DNA from: Bacillus sp. MM2020_4 | Lineage (GTDB): Bacteria; Bacillota; Bacilli; Bacillales; Cytobacillaceae | DNA length: 64,000 bases | NCBI RefSeq assembly: GCF_011250555.1 | Contig: NZ_JAANMZ010000012.1 | Span: 30,345-94,344 of the forward strand | Reading direction: 5' to 3' | Part shown: positions 44,888 through 53,316 of the stretch, one piece after another | How the letters are laid out: every line of letters starts with the position of its first letter | How positions within the stretch are numbered: the first letter of the stretch is position 1 | Notes under the pieces: model-generated | What the model was told of the DNA's origin: nothing | Seen by the model: the letters and a program-made list of their open reading frames with translations, nothing else | The model's database searches: none | Program-made: the position numbers and the translations under genes

Positions 44888-45649
44888 CTATTTGATAGAA
44901 TGCTTCATATTATTGTACATAGTTACCACTGATTCATCTATTTCATCTCTCGACATTCGCATGGCCAGTTCAGCCCGGCCAAAGCCAATTTCAGTTTTAC
45001 CTTCTTCCAGTCCTTTAAATATGTAGTCTGCAAATTCATTCAATGGGGCACCAAACGTATGTAGTCCTACTCCGCCTAGATCCGTATTGACTGCTGGCGG
45101 TGCTATTTCAATTACTTTAATGGCCGTTTCCGAAAGTTGTAAACGTAAACCTACTGTAAAGGCATGAAGTGCGGCCTTTGTAGCGGAATAAATCGGCGCA
45201 ATGGCCATCGGAGTAAAGGCTAAGCCGGAGGTAACATTTAAAATAGCTGCATTCTCTTTATTTGCAAAAAATGGTGTAAATAACATCGCAAAATGAATAG
45301 GTGCTTCCATATTTGCTGAGATTTCCTTATTGAAATAGCCCCATTCCTCTCTTGCTTGTACCTTTAGTATATTATAGCGTTGTTGGATTCCGGCGTTATT
45401 TACAAGTACATTCAATTTAGGATATTCCCTCGTTACCCAATCGAAAAGAGCCAATCGGTCGGATTCAATTGTTACGTCACACACACGAGTGACGATTTCA
45501 GGAAATTTTTCCTTGGCTTCTTTCAGCTTTCCTTCCCGTCTACCGCAAACAATCACTATACTTCCTGCCTTGATAAAACGTTCTGCAAAAGCAAATCCAA
45601 TTCCAGAGGCTCCTCCTGTTATAAGGATGGTATTACCTGAAAGTTTCAT
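44888..45649 (-). CDS. SDR family oxidoreductase (DltE-like)
   Basis: A 253-residue short-chain dehydrogenase: TGGASGIGFAFAERF cofactor loop, VNNAGIQQRYN, catalytic Ser in NVTSGLAFTPM and Tyr-Lys in YSATKAALHAF. The sequence is closest to DltE/YvaG-like SDRs of Bacilli, whose substrates are not known. Monocistronic, with GGGGAGAGGA before the ATG. Confidence 0.87.
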   Translation of the reverse strand: MKLSGNTILITGGASGIGFAFAERFIKAGSIVIVCGRREGKLKEAKEKFPEIVTRVCDVTIESDRLALFDWVTREYPKLNVLVNNAGIQQRYNILKVQAREEWGYFNKEISANMEAPIHFAMLFTPFFANKENAAILNVTSGLAFTPMAIAPIYSATKAALHAFTVGLRLQLSETAIKVIEIAPPAVNTDLGGVGLHTFGAPLNEFADYIFKGLEEGKTEIGFGRAELAMRMSRDEIDESVVTMYNNMKHSIK

Positions 45650-45849
45650 GAAAGTTCCTCTCCCCTTTTAATAAAAAATCCTTATTCTGGCGTCTTTCAT
45701 TTTATCATTGATTAAACCTATTTTTATCAAATTATTCACTAATTACTCCTCTAATCACTCCTTAAACGATTTCAAAAATTACCTGCTACAGAATTCGAAT
45801 AGTTCAACTTAGATTGGTGACCATATCATTGTAAGACATTTTAGGGGGA

Positions 45850-46635
45850 GTGACACGATTGAAGAAAAAAACCTTGGTTCCTTTCGTTTTAGCAACGACA
45901 TTAATCGGATTAACTGGCTGTGCCGATCGTAATGATAATGCAGTCGATACCAATAGAGACAATATGGGTGTAGATGTAAGAAACGATACGAATAACGGAG
46001 TGGGCGTTCGAAATGTAAGAAACGATTTGAATAATGGGCTTCAGAATGGTTCAAATCAAAGATTACACGTTTCCACTAAAGCCGGAAGAAATGTTGAGAA
46101 TTTGAAAGAAGTTGATTTAGCACATGTGATCATTCGAAATAATGATGCGTATGTGGCTGTTAAATTAAAAAATAATAATGGGGCAACGCGGACAACAAAC
46201 AATACAGGTACAAACCGACTTAACAGGACAAACAAAGATGCTTATCCTAATAATACCAATGGACGTGGCGCAACGATCGAAGAAAACGTGAACGATGGTG
46301 TAAGGGGAATAGTCAATAATGGCATTCCCGAAACTAGAGGTAACGGTAACGGTACCAATGATACCATAGGGTCCGATGGGACCAATAATATTACAGGATC
46401 CGATGGGACTTTAAATGGGAATAATGCCAACTTTAAGAAAGCTACTTCCGGTCTCGACAAAAAAATAGCCAAACAAGTACGCGCAGCAGTTAATAACATT
46501 GATCATGTATATGTGTCATATGATCAAACCTTCTTTAAACAAATGACAAATTACTCAAACGATATTACGAATGGGCGAAACAGAGACGGACTTTGGGACG
46601 ATTTTACCAATAGTATGAATCGTTCCTTTAGATAA
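45850..46635 (+). CDS. YhcN/YlaJ-family spore lipoprotein
   Basis: A 261-residue exported lipoprotein with signal sequence and lipobox LIGLTGCADRN. Two YhcN/YlaJ-type lobes, RLHVSTKAGRNVENLKEVD with HVIIRNNDAYVAVKL, and KKIAKQVRAAVNNIDHVYVS, are separated by a long low-complexity Asn/Gly/Thr region (about 110-190). Family members are spore inner-membrane lipoproteins made late in the forespore. The spacer is longer than in the common form. It supports a spore-forming host. Confidence 0.85.
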   Translation: MTRLKKKTLVPFVLATTLIGLTGCADRNDNAVDTNRDNMGVDVRNDTNNGVGVRNVRNDLNNGLQNGSNQRLHVSTKAGRNVENLKEVDLAHVIIRNNDAYVAVKLKNNNGATRTTNNTGTNRLNRTNKDAYPNNTNGRGATIEENVNDGVRGIVNNGIPETRGNGNGTNDTIGSDGTNNITGSDGTLNGNNANFKKATSGLDKKIAKQVRAAVNNIDHVYVSYDQTFFKQMTNYSNDITNGRNRDGLWDDFTNSMNRSFR

Positions 46636-46667
46636 ATTTGCATGACTTAGTAAAAAGGTCAAACACG

Positions 46668-46702
46668 TTATGGCGAACAGTGCATGTCACTGTTCGCCAT
46701 AA
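46668..46702. terminator. Strong hairpin between convergent genes
   Basis: Perfect 15-base arms, TTATGGCGAACAGTG and CACTGTTCGCCATAA, with a 5-base loop. It lies 33 bases past the lipoprotein stop and before the acetyltransferase remnant on the other strand, so it can end transcription from both sides, although no long T tract follows. Confidence 0.65.
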
Positions 46703-46721
46703 ATGATGAATTATCCCCTTC

Positions 46722-47030
46722 TTAGTCAAAGGTTAATCGATAGGCCTTAACGATGATGCCATCATTCGCAGGTTCAAAGTCAAATTGTGGTAATCGTTCA
46801 AATCCTAGGTGTTCATATAATCTCATCGCTCTGTCCATAAATGCGCCGGTATGCAGTCCAATGGATGAATACCCCTTCCCTTACGTCCGCTGAATACATT
46901 CCCTGATTAATGCAGTTGCTACCCCATTCCCACGCGCTTGTGGTGTAACGGCGAGCATGCGGATTTCTGGATAATCCAGTTCTTCCAGATAACCCTCATA
47001 GGCATTGGTCTTTGCCGGCAATATGGTTTG
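46722..47030 (-). pseudogene. GNAT acetyltransferase, C-terminal remnant
   Basis: A frame on the minus strand shows the acetyl-CoA-binding core of a GNAT enzyme: YPEIRMLAVTPQARGNGVATALI, then GLHTGAFMDRAMRLYEHLGFERL and a normal C-terminus ending at the TAA of 46722-46724. An in-frame TAA at 46881-46883 interrupts it, and the N-terminal half is missing: near 47030 the sequence changes into the end of the glutathione transferase-like gene. There is no start or RBS. Confidence 0.82.
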
Positions 47031-47922
47031 ATAAATGATAATGGACTTTAATTGCGTGAAAATCAGTTGTATCCCCAAATCCCGGCGTTTGGTAGAGATC
47101 CCGCAGATAGCCCCATAAATTTGGAAAATCAACGATACGATTCCGATTGGACTTAAATGCCGAGTAATAAGCGACGTCAAAGCGGACGAGCGTCGCATAA
47201 AGTCGGACATCGGAATCCGTAATATAATCTCCAAATAAGAATCGTTTGGTCCCGAGGTGCTGCTCCAATTCATCTAATTTGGCAAATAAGATATCAAATG
47301 CCTCTTCATAGGCTTCTTGTGATTGGGCAAAGCCACATTTATAGACACCATTGTTAACATCATGGAAGATGGCATCATTTAAGGCATCTATTTCCTCTCG
47401 TAAGTGTTCTGGATACAAATCAGGAGCATTTTCTTTGAAAAAAGGTGACCAAACAGTTTCGAGATAGTTTGTGAGTTTAAAATAATCATTGTTTACGACC
47501 CTTTGGTCCTTTACATCCACGATAACTGGGACTGTTGGCCGACCAGTGTAATCAGGAACTGTTTGTTGATAAATTTCACTTAAATAGCGGATATTTAATA
47601 CCGGATCGACCCCGCCCACATCTAATGAAAATTCCCAATCCACATTTGGGAGTTTGGGACGCATCGGGCTGGCGGTTCCTAGACTGATGACCTCTTCTAA
47701 ACCTAGAATTTTTCGAACAATCACCGAACGGTGTGCCCACGGACAAACAGCCGACCATAAAAGTCGATACCTTCCTGCCTCAACAGGCAACTCCCCCTCT
47801 TGATTTCCAAACGGTGTCGTAAATCTATTTTTCTGGCGATTAAACGACCCATCGGCGTTGATCTCTTTGACTGTTTTGAAATCATTTTGTGACACGCAAA
47901 ACATCCTCTCGCTTTTGATCAT
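46996..47922 (-). CDS. Glutathionyl-hydroquinone reductase-like (YqjG/ECM4) glutathione transferase, C-terminus altered
   Basis: A 308-residue xi-class GST-like protein. The catalytic Cys is in WSAVCPWAHRSVIVRK, and further landmarks are NDYFKLTNYLE, FGDYITDSDVRLYATLVRFD and FPNLWGYLRDLYQTPGF. Relatives reduce glutathionyl-hydroquinones; in Bacillaceae, which mostly use bacillithiol, the thiol partner is uncertain. After KVHYHLS the family sequence stops and ten foreign residues (NHIAGKDQCL) follow, read out of frame from the neighbouring acetyltransferase. A deletion has fused the two genes; the fold may still be intact. Confidence 0.82.
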   Translation of the reverse strand: MIKSERMFCVSQNDFKTVKEINADGSFNRQKNRFTTPFGNQEGELPVEAGRYRLLWSAVCPWAHRSVIVRKILGLEEVISLGTASPMRPKLPNVDWEFSLDVGGVDPVLNIRYLSEIYQQTVPDYTGRPTVPVIVDVKDQRVVNNDYFKLTNYLETVWSPFFKENAPDLYPEHLREEIDALNDAIFHDVNNGVYKCGFAQSQEAYEEAFDILFAKLDELEQHLGTKRFLFGDYITDSDVRLYATLVRFDVAYYSAFKSNRNRIVDFPNLWGYLRDLYQTPGFGDTTDFHAIKVHYHLSNHIAGKDQCL

Positions 47923-48096
47923 CCATTGATTTACAAATCATTATTTTAATTTCGAGTATTTCAATCGGTTTAATTTATTTTAGTATTTCCCCTTTTCATA
48001 AGTCAAGATGAAACTCTTTAACTATATGTACTATTCAGAATATTCCTTTCGCATGAATACTTAAGGGAAAACCGTGCAAGACATGGTCGGAAGAAG

Positions 48097-48252
48097 TTAA
48101 TTCTTATCTGCGGTGATATCGTTATATGGTAAGATAAGCTTTTTTACCCTGTCGTAACTCATAGAACTAATTTCTTGCATTATTCTTGGGATTGCCTCTT
48201 CAGGATAGCCGTATTCGCGAAGTAGTTTTTTCATCTTTTCGTTATGATTCAA
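48097..48252 (-). CDS. Small hypothetical protein, 51 residues
   Basis: A short helical, charged protein, MNHNEKMKKLLREYGYPEE onward, ending NDITADKN. The start is a TTG at 48250-48252 with GGGGGTG upstream; the longer open frame to 48393 has a composition unlike coding sequence. I do not recognise a family. It is flanked by the 47.9 kb intergenic region and the phased repeat. Confidence 0.5.
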   Translation of the reverse strand: MNHNEKMKKLLREYGYPEEAIPRIMQEISSMSYDRVKKLILPYNDITADKN

Positions 48253-48397
48253 GCTGACACCCCCATCAAATTTTATGTTTAGTGTCCCCTTTTGGAGGAA
48301 AAAACATTTACCTCGAAGCATATGAATTAAAATCATTCCCCCTTTCTGTTGAGGGAGTTCGCAAATAAGGTTAATTTGGAAGTTAGCTTCCAACTTT

Positions 48398-48527
48398 TGT
48401 AGAATTAATCCTCAAATTTGTAGAATAAATGTGAATTTTGTAGAAAAAACCGTTCCAATTGTAGAATTCCTCTCCTTTTCAAAAACAGGCATAAAATGGG
48501 ACTATAGAATTTTCCGCTTTTGTAGTA
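48398..48527. repeat. Helically phased TGTAGAA repeats upstream of a hydrolase gene
   Basis: TGTAGAA occurs at 48398, 48419, 48439 and 48460, at intervals of 21, 20 and 21 bases, about two helical turns. Variants TATAGAA near 48503 and TGTAGTA at 48521 follow. Apart from the motif the units differ. The stretch lies just before the gene at 48580. It could be an array of regulator sites or a decayed tandem repeat. Confidence 0.5.
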
Positions 48528-48579
48528 ACTGGCATATGATAGTGTACCGATAACTTCAAATGGAAAGGAGGAGTTCATA

Positions 48580-49515
48580 TTGAGTGAAGAAAAGAATGAG
48601 GAATCAAGTAAATCAAGTAAATCCTTGTGGAAACCGCTTTTGGCAGCACCTGCATTATTTTTTCTTGCCCCATTAGGGATTGGTTTGTATCTAACACATC
48701 CATTCCCGGCAAAAACAACAAAAAATCCAGGGGAATATGGACTTACCTTCGAAGAGATTGAGTTTTTTAGCCGAAAAGATCAAGTCAAGCTGTCTGGCTG
48801 GTGGATTCCAGCCGTTTCAAAGAAAAGCAGGAAAACGGTCATCACAGCACACGGTTACATGAATGAACGCGCCATGGAAAGGATTGAAGGACTGCAGCTC
48901 GTTAAAGTTTTAACAGAACAAGGCTATAATGTACTGATGTTTGATTTTCGCAATGCAGGAAAGTCGAAGGGAAAAACCACGGGGATTGGCTATTTTGAAA
49001 GACACGATTTGTACTCAGCGATTGAGTATGCCATTCAGGAAAAACATCAGGAAAAAGTGGCACTCCTTGGCTGGAGTATGGGAGCTGCATCTGCCCTTAT
49101 TGCTGGATGCGAACATCCTGCTGTTTCCGCCATTATTGCCGACAGTCCCTTCTGTGATTTAGAACCTTTTCTAAAAGAAAACCTTTCACATTGGACCAAG
49201 CTACCAAAACGGCCATTTACACCGATTGTTTATCATTCCATGCGGAAGCTCCTCAAAATTGACCCCACTGAAGTTTCACCCATCAATCATGTAAAAAATA
49301 CCAAAGGAAAATCCTTCTTCATCATCCATAGTACGTCTGATAAAGCGATTCCTTATGCCGAGAGTGAAAAATTATATCAATCGATTTCAACCGGTAACCA
49401 AAAAGAATTATGGCTGACGAAAGATTGTGAACACATTCATTCGTACCGTTTGCATAAAAATGAGTATACACGCCGTGTCCTCAGGTTCCTAAATAAGTAC
49501 GTAAAAGATAACTAA
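48580..49515 (+). CDS. Membrane-anchored alpha/beta hydrolase
   Basis: A 311-residue hydrolase. A single membrane segment (about 22-42, LAAPALFFLAPLGIGLYL) anchors it. The catalytic core contains ITAHGYMNERA, nucleophile Ser in LGWSMGAASALI, Asp in IIHSTSDKAIP and His in KDCEHIHSYRLH. Similar to Bacillus YqkD/YfhR-type hydrolases of unknown substrate. TTG start behind AAAGGAGGAG. Confidence 0.85.
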   Translation: MSEEKNEESSKSSKSLWKPLLAAPALFFLAPLGIGLYLTHPFPAKTTKNPGEYGLTFEEIEFFSRKDQVKLSGWWIPAVSKKSRKTVITAHGYMNERAMERIEGLQLVKVLTEQGYNVLMFDFRNAGKSKGKTTGIGYFERHDLYSAIEYAIQEKHQEKVALLGWSMGAASALIAGCEHPAVSAIIADSPFCDLEPFLKENLSHWTKLPKRPFTPIVYHSMRKLLKIDPTEVSPINHVKNTKGKSFFIIHSTSDKAIPYAESEKLYQSISTGNQKELWLTKDCEHIHSYRLHKNEYTRRVLRFLNKYVKDN

Positions 49516-49531
49516 TTTACGAATGAATAAA

Positions 49532-49570
49532 GTGCGCTGTCACACCCTTTTACGGGTAGTGACAGCGCAC
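49532..49570. terminator. Bidirectional terminator between hydrolase and dipeptidase genes
   Basis: Perfect 12-base arms GTGCGCTGTCAC and GTGACAGCGCAC around a 15-base loop; CCTTTTACTT follows on the plus strand. It lies between convergent genes ending at 49515 and 49575. Confidence 0.75.
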
Positions 49571-49574
49571 CCTT

Positions 49575-50942
49575 TTACTTCGTTAGACGTTCTAAAAAGG
49601 AACAGATGGTCAAAATGCCTTTATCAAAGTTTTCCAAGTTGAAATGTTCATTCGGCGCATGAAGATTTTCATCAGGTAAACCGAATCCCATTAGGACAAC
49701 AGGTACATTTAGGGAGTGGTTGAAATCCGAAACAATGGGAATCGAACCGCCTTCTCGTTTGTAAACAGGTGTTTTCCCATATATGTTTTGATACGCTTCG
49801 GCTGCTTTTTGGATCATTGGACTGTCGATTGGAGTTAAAAATGGATTTCCCGTGTCGCCAAGCGTCACATTGATCGTGGATCCTTTTGGTGCATGTTCTT
49901 CCAGATGCTTCTTGACTAATTGCTGAATCTTTTCCGGGTTTTGATTGTGAACGAGACGGCAGGTGATTTTGCCATGGGCCTCGTTCGGGATGACCGTTTT
50001 TGTCCCTTCTCCCTGAAACCCGCCCCATAGGCCGTTAATTTCTAATGTAGGTCGGGAACTGATTTTCTCAGGATAGGGATAATTGTTTTCCCCTCCGGTT
50101 AAATCCGTCAACCCCAATGATTGCTTCAGCTTTTCTTCATTAAAACCCAATGCTTTTATTTGTTCCTTTTCAAATTCAGTTAGATCTACCACATCATCGT
50201 AAAAATGGTCCACATTCACTTTTCCGTTTGCATCATGAAGAGTCGAAAGCAACTGCACCAATAAATGGTTGGCATTCTGGACTCCCCCTCCAAACATGCC
50301 TGAGTGCAAATCAGAATTTGCGGTTTTTAGGGTAAACTCGAGCGCACAAAGACCTCTTAAAGAATAGGTGATGGCTGGGACGCCTCTGTCCCACATATCC
50401 GAATCGGAAATAACGACCACATCACAGGATAATTTCTCTTTATTCGCGGATAAGTATGGCGGAAGATTAGGGCTTCCGATTTCTTCTTCACCTTCGATGC
50501 AGAATTTTACGTTTACCGGTAATTTACCTTCTACCTTCAATAAGGTTTCCACTGCTTTGATATGTAAGAACGTCTGCCCTTTGTCATCGGTTGCCCCTCT
50601 AGCAAAGATCTTTTCATCACGAATCGTTGGTTCAAACGGTGGTGTTTCCCATAAATGAACAGGGTCTACGGGCTGTACGTCATAATGACCGTACACTAAG
50701 ACGGTTGGAGCGTTTTCCTGATGAAGCCAGTCCGCATAAATAATAGGATGTCCCTTTGTTTGGACGATTTCCACATGTTCCATTCCGATGTTTGTTAATT
50801 TATCGGCAATCCAGGAAGCAGCTCTTTGAATATCCTCTTTATGCTCTGATAAGGAACTGACGCTTGGAATCCGGAGCAGTTCTTTTAATTCCTCAACATT
50901 CTCATGATGGTTAGTTGAAATGACTTCGGACAATTTGCCCAT
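49575..50942 (-). CDS. M20 family dipeptidase (CNDP-like)
   Basis: A zinc-dependent dipeptidase of 455 residues. Metal-binding landmarks: LVYGHYDVQPV (His-x-Asp), IFARGATDDKGQ (Asp), CIEGEEEIGSP (Glu-Glu) and the C-terminal FGLPDENLHAPNEHF (His). The long insert with DLHSGMFGGGVQN is the lid domain of carnosine/Cys-Gly dipeptidase relatives. It probably recycles dipeptides. The ATG at 50940-50942 follows AAGGTGA. Confidence 0.9.
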   Translation of the reverse strand: MGKLSEVISTNHHENVEELKELLRIPSVSSLSEHKEDIQRAASWIADKLTNIGMEHVEIVQTKGHPIIYADWLHQENAPTVLVYGHYDVQPVDPVHLWETPPFEPTIRDEKIFARGATDDKGQTFLHIKAVETLLKVEGKLPVNVKFCIEGEEEIGSPNLPPYLSANKEKLSCDVVVISDSDMWDRGVPAITYSLRGLCALEFTLKTANSDLHSGMFGGGVQNANHLLVQLLSTLHDANGKVNVDHFYDDVVDLTEFEKEQIKALGFNEEKLKQSLGLTDLTGGENNYPYPEKISSRPTLEINGLWGGFQGEGTKTVIPNEAHGKITCRLVHNQNPEKIQQLVKKHLEEHAPKGSTINVTLGDTGNPFLTPIDSPMIQKAAEAYQNIYGKTPVYKREGGSIPIVSDFNHSLNVPVVLMGFGLPDENLHAPNEHFNLENFDKGILTICSFLERLTK

Positions 50943-51163
50943 ATTATCACCTTTTCTCATTTATTTTCACTTCTTATTTTATACAAAATTGACGGCAACA
51001 ACAAACATCAGCCTTTCCCCTTCTATCCTCATCAAAAAAATGAGGGTTGGGCCCTATCCTTCCTTCTTCCATTTCTCGCGCAACCTCATTCCCTTCCATA
51101 TCTTTGTTACTATTTCTAAACTGTTATATACTACAAGAAATTACTTTTAATAAGGGTGTTAAT

Positions 51164-51673
51164 ATGAGAGATGTTACGTTAATTCAAATTTTCAATCATC
51201 ATATCGCAAAAAAATATCTCAATCGCTCTGGCGTTGCTCATGCTATTGCTTGTGCATACCACGCTTTCAAATTAGCGAAAAGGCGTAACGTATCGGTGGA
51301 CTTGGCAACCAAAGCCGCCCTGCTGCACGATATGGGTCATTATACGTGGTATCAAAATGGCAAATGGGATTATGATTTATACAAAAAGAATGATATCCAT
51401 GCCATCAAAGGTGCGGAACGAGCTCATAAATTGTTGATCCGATTAGGAGAAAATCCAATTATGGCAAAAGAAATTGCGATCGCTATCTTATTTCATACCG
51501 ATTCATATATGCCTGAAAGTTTTATCAAGCGGACACCGTTACAGGAAATCGTCAAATTAGCTGATGAGTTAGACGAAGAACAAGGTGGGATGCATCATTA
51601 TCGAACCATAGAGAAAGACAGGGCGATAAAAATGATTGAACGCTTAGATCAAATGATTGATGAAGAATCTTAG
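51164..51673 (+). CDS. HD-domain phosphohydrolase
   Basis: A 169-residue HD-superfamily protein. HAIACAYHAFKLAKR supplies the first His, AALLHDMGHYTW is the HD motif, and IAILFHTDSY and LADELDEEQGG carry the third and fourth metal ligands. Bacterial proteins of this type hydrolyse nucleotides or are metabolic phosphatases; no substrate can be named. The longer frame from 51047 has no RBS; AAGGGTG precedes the ATG at 51164. Confidence 0.83.
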   Translation: MRDVTLIQIFNHHIAKKYLNRSGVAHAIACAYHAFKLAKRRNVSVDLATKAALLHDMGHYTWYQNGKWDYDLYKKNDIHAIKGAERAHKLLIRLGENPIMAKEIAIAILFHTDSYMPESFIKRTPLQEIVKLADELDEEQGGMHHYRTIEKDRAIKMIERLDQMIDEES

Positions 51674-51708
51674 AAAAAAATTGCTTAACATTGAGCCAGA
51701 GAAAAATA

Positions 51709-51753
51709 GGATGCCCGGGAGTGCAAAATTGATTTTACATCCCTAGGCATCCT
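51709..51753. terminator. Hairpin between convergent HD and RraB genes
   Basis: AGGATGCC and GGCATCCT, extended by GGGA and TCCC, form a long stem with one interruption. It lies between gene ends at 51673 and 51793. Confidence 0.6.
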
Positions 51754-51792
51754 CAGCCCTGGTCTACACTCTTCCCTTTTATTCTCATCCTT

Positions 51793-52113
51793 TTAGTCTA
51801 CAAAAACTCCCCACCCATCAGAAAAGCCACCATGTGGTTTACTTATGATATTTAATTTTTTCTGAATGTTCATTAATTCATTATGATGTAATAGCATTTT
51901 TTTCGAGCAGCAACAAGCCCACTCCTCTGTTTCATCGTCTTGCTCCACGAAACAATTGAATCCTTCTGCTTTTAGTACTAGTGACAATTTTTCTCCTGTT
52001 GCTTGATCAGGCACTGCCACAAAGAATTCGACTGATTGGGGTTTTTTAAAATTCACTCCATCTTTATATAAACTTTGTAGTGCCTTTCCATCCGCATCAT
52101 TTGGGAATTTCAT
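51793..52113 (-). CDS. RraB-like (RNase E inhibitor B family) protein
   Basis: A 106-residue protein: FPNDADGKALQSLYKDGVNF, VEFFVAVPDQATGEKLSLVL and the conserved C-terminal GGFSDGWGVFVD match the RraB fold. RraB was named for inhibition of E. coli RNase E, but Bacillus lacks that enzyme, so the role here is unknown; the family may bind another RNase or regulator. Monocistronic behind GGGAGG. Confidence 0.8.
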   Translation of the reverse strand: MKFPNDADGKALQSLYKDGVNFKKPQSVEFFVAVPDQATGEKLSLVLKAEGFNCFVEQDDETEEWACCCSKKMLLHHNELMNIQKKLNIISKPHGGFSDGWGVFVD

Positions 52114-52327
52114 TTGTTTTTCCTCCCTATCCTTGTACCTATAATGGTGTCATTATAATTCACTTATTCCATTTTTACTAATAGTGAAATCAAAAGTGAT
52201 GTAGAAAACTCAAACGAGATACAAGTAACACTACACCAAATGGACCATGAATAAATAGACTTTAAGTGATAGTCGGAAGATTTGTATGATAAACTATCAA
52301 TATTACATACGGTAAGGGTGATGAATC

Positions 52328-53017
52328 ATGAAGAAACGAGTAGCATTATCATGGAGTGGCGGCAAGGATTGCTGTATGGCTTTGGATACTCTTATTGAGA
52401 AGGGTTATGAGGTTGCCTGCCTCGTTACGACCGTTCCAAAAGAATTGGGGCGGACATTTGGTCATGGAGAGCGAACAGAGATGATTCGCTTACAGGGAGA
52501 GGCCCTTTCCCTACCTGTTCATTTTATAGAATGCACCTTTGAAACCTATACCGAGGAATTTGTTAAGACCGTTCAAGCCTTGAAGGAACAAGATGAAATT
52601 ACTGGTATTGCGTATGGAGATCTTTATTTACAGGAACATCGGGATTGGGGCGAAAATGTAGCGAATGCTGTAGGTGTCGATGCCTTGTACCCCCTTTGGA
52701 GCAAAAAAGAAGATGCTCTGTCTTTGCTGGACAGCTTTGTCCAATCAGGCTATCAAGCCATTGTTATTCGTGTAAGGGAAGATGTCCTCAATGAAACATG
52801 GCTCGGCAGATTGCTAGATGAATCGTTTCTGCAGGAAGTCCAAATGACAAGTATTTGTCCTATGGGAGAATCGGGTGAATACCATACCTTTGTATTTGAT
52901 GGTCCCCTCTTCTCGAAAAAGATTCAATTGGAGCAGGCCGAATTCATCCAGCTTGAAACAACGAAGAAACTAGAATTTAAAAGTTATTTTTTAAAAGAGA
53001 CAAAATTAAACGGGTAG
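52328..53017 (+). CDS. Diphthine-ammonia ligase-like PP-loop ATPase (Dph6 family)
   Basis: A 229-residue N-type ATP-pyrophosphatase with the PP-loop LSWSGGKDCCMAL and the landmarks EVACLVTTVP, GIAYGDLYLQEHRDW and CPMGESGEYHTFVFDGPLF. In archaea and eukaryotes this family amidates diphthine on EF-2; bacteria have no diphthamide, so the bacterial substrate is different and unknown. Starts behind AAGGGTGATG. Confidence 0.85.
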   Translation: MKKRVALSWSGGKDCCMALDTLIEKGYEVACLVTTVPKELGRTFGHGERTEMIRLQGEALSLPVHFIECTFETYTEEFVKTVQALKEQDEITGIAYGDLYLQEHRDWGENVANAVGVDALYPLWSKKEDALSLLDSFVQSGYQAIVIRVREDVLNETWLGRLLDESFLQEVQMTSICPMGESGEYHTFVFDGPLFSKKIQLEQAEFIQLETTKKLEFKSYFLKETKLNG

Positions 53018-53028
53018 GTGGAAAAACT

Positions 53029-53161
53029 ATGCAGATTCAATTAATTCGCCATGAACCACTGCTTATTAAGTTGTGTTGAGGGTAGGGAATATATAAGACA
53101 GAACAAATTGGAAAATAGGATTTTGGTTCCTGAGAATGGAGAATTTATTGAGATAAGCTAG
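53029..53161 (+). pseudogene. MBL-fold hydrolase remnant with internal deletion
   Basis: The start MQIQLIRHEPLLIKL is like the first strand of MBL-fold hydrolases (QLIRHATLL type) and has GGTAGGTGG in front. After 16 codons it stops. In another frame, from about 53078, a segment EGREYIRQNKLENRILVP with GEFIEIS and a TAG at 53159-53161 resembles the C-terminus of the same proteins. Both ends seem to be kept while more than 150 codons in the middle are lost. The match is short, so confidence is limited. Confidence 0.42.
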
Positions 53162-53316
53162 AGGGATTATGTTCAGAAAGTCCCAAGGACAGTTCCTTGG
53201 TTTCAAATGAGGTAAATGCAGAACATCAGAACCAGCCCGTTGAATTCAGAAATCACTAGATGGTTTTGGCATTTTTATTTATACTATGGAATGAAGTCAA
53301 TGATTAGAGGTATGAT

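Noticed and set aside
46881..46883. Stop inside the acetyltransferase remnant as recoding
   Set aside because: It is TAA, the N-terminus is absent and there is no start, so it is simple decay.
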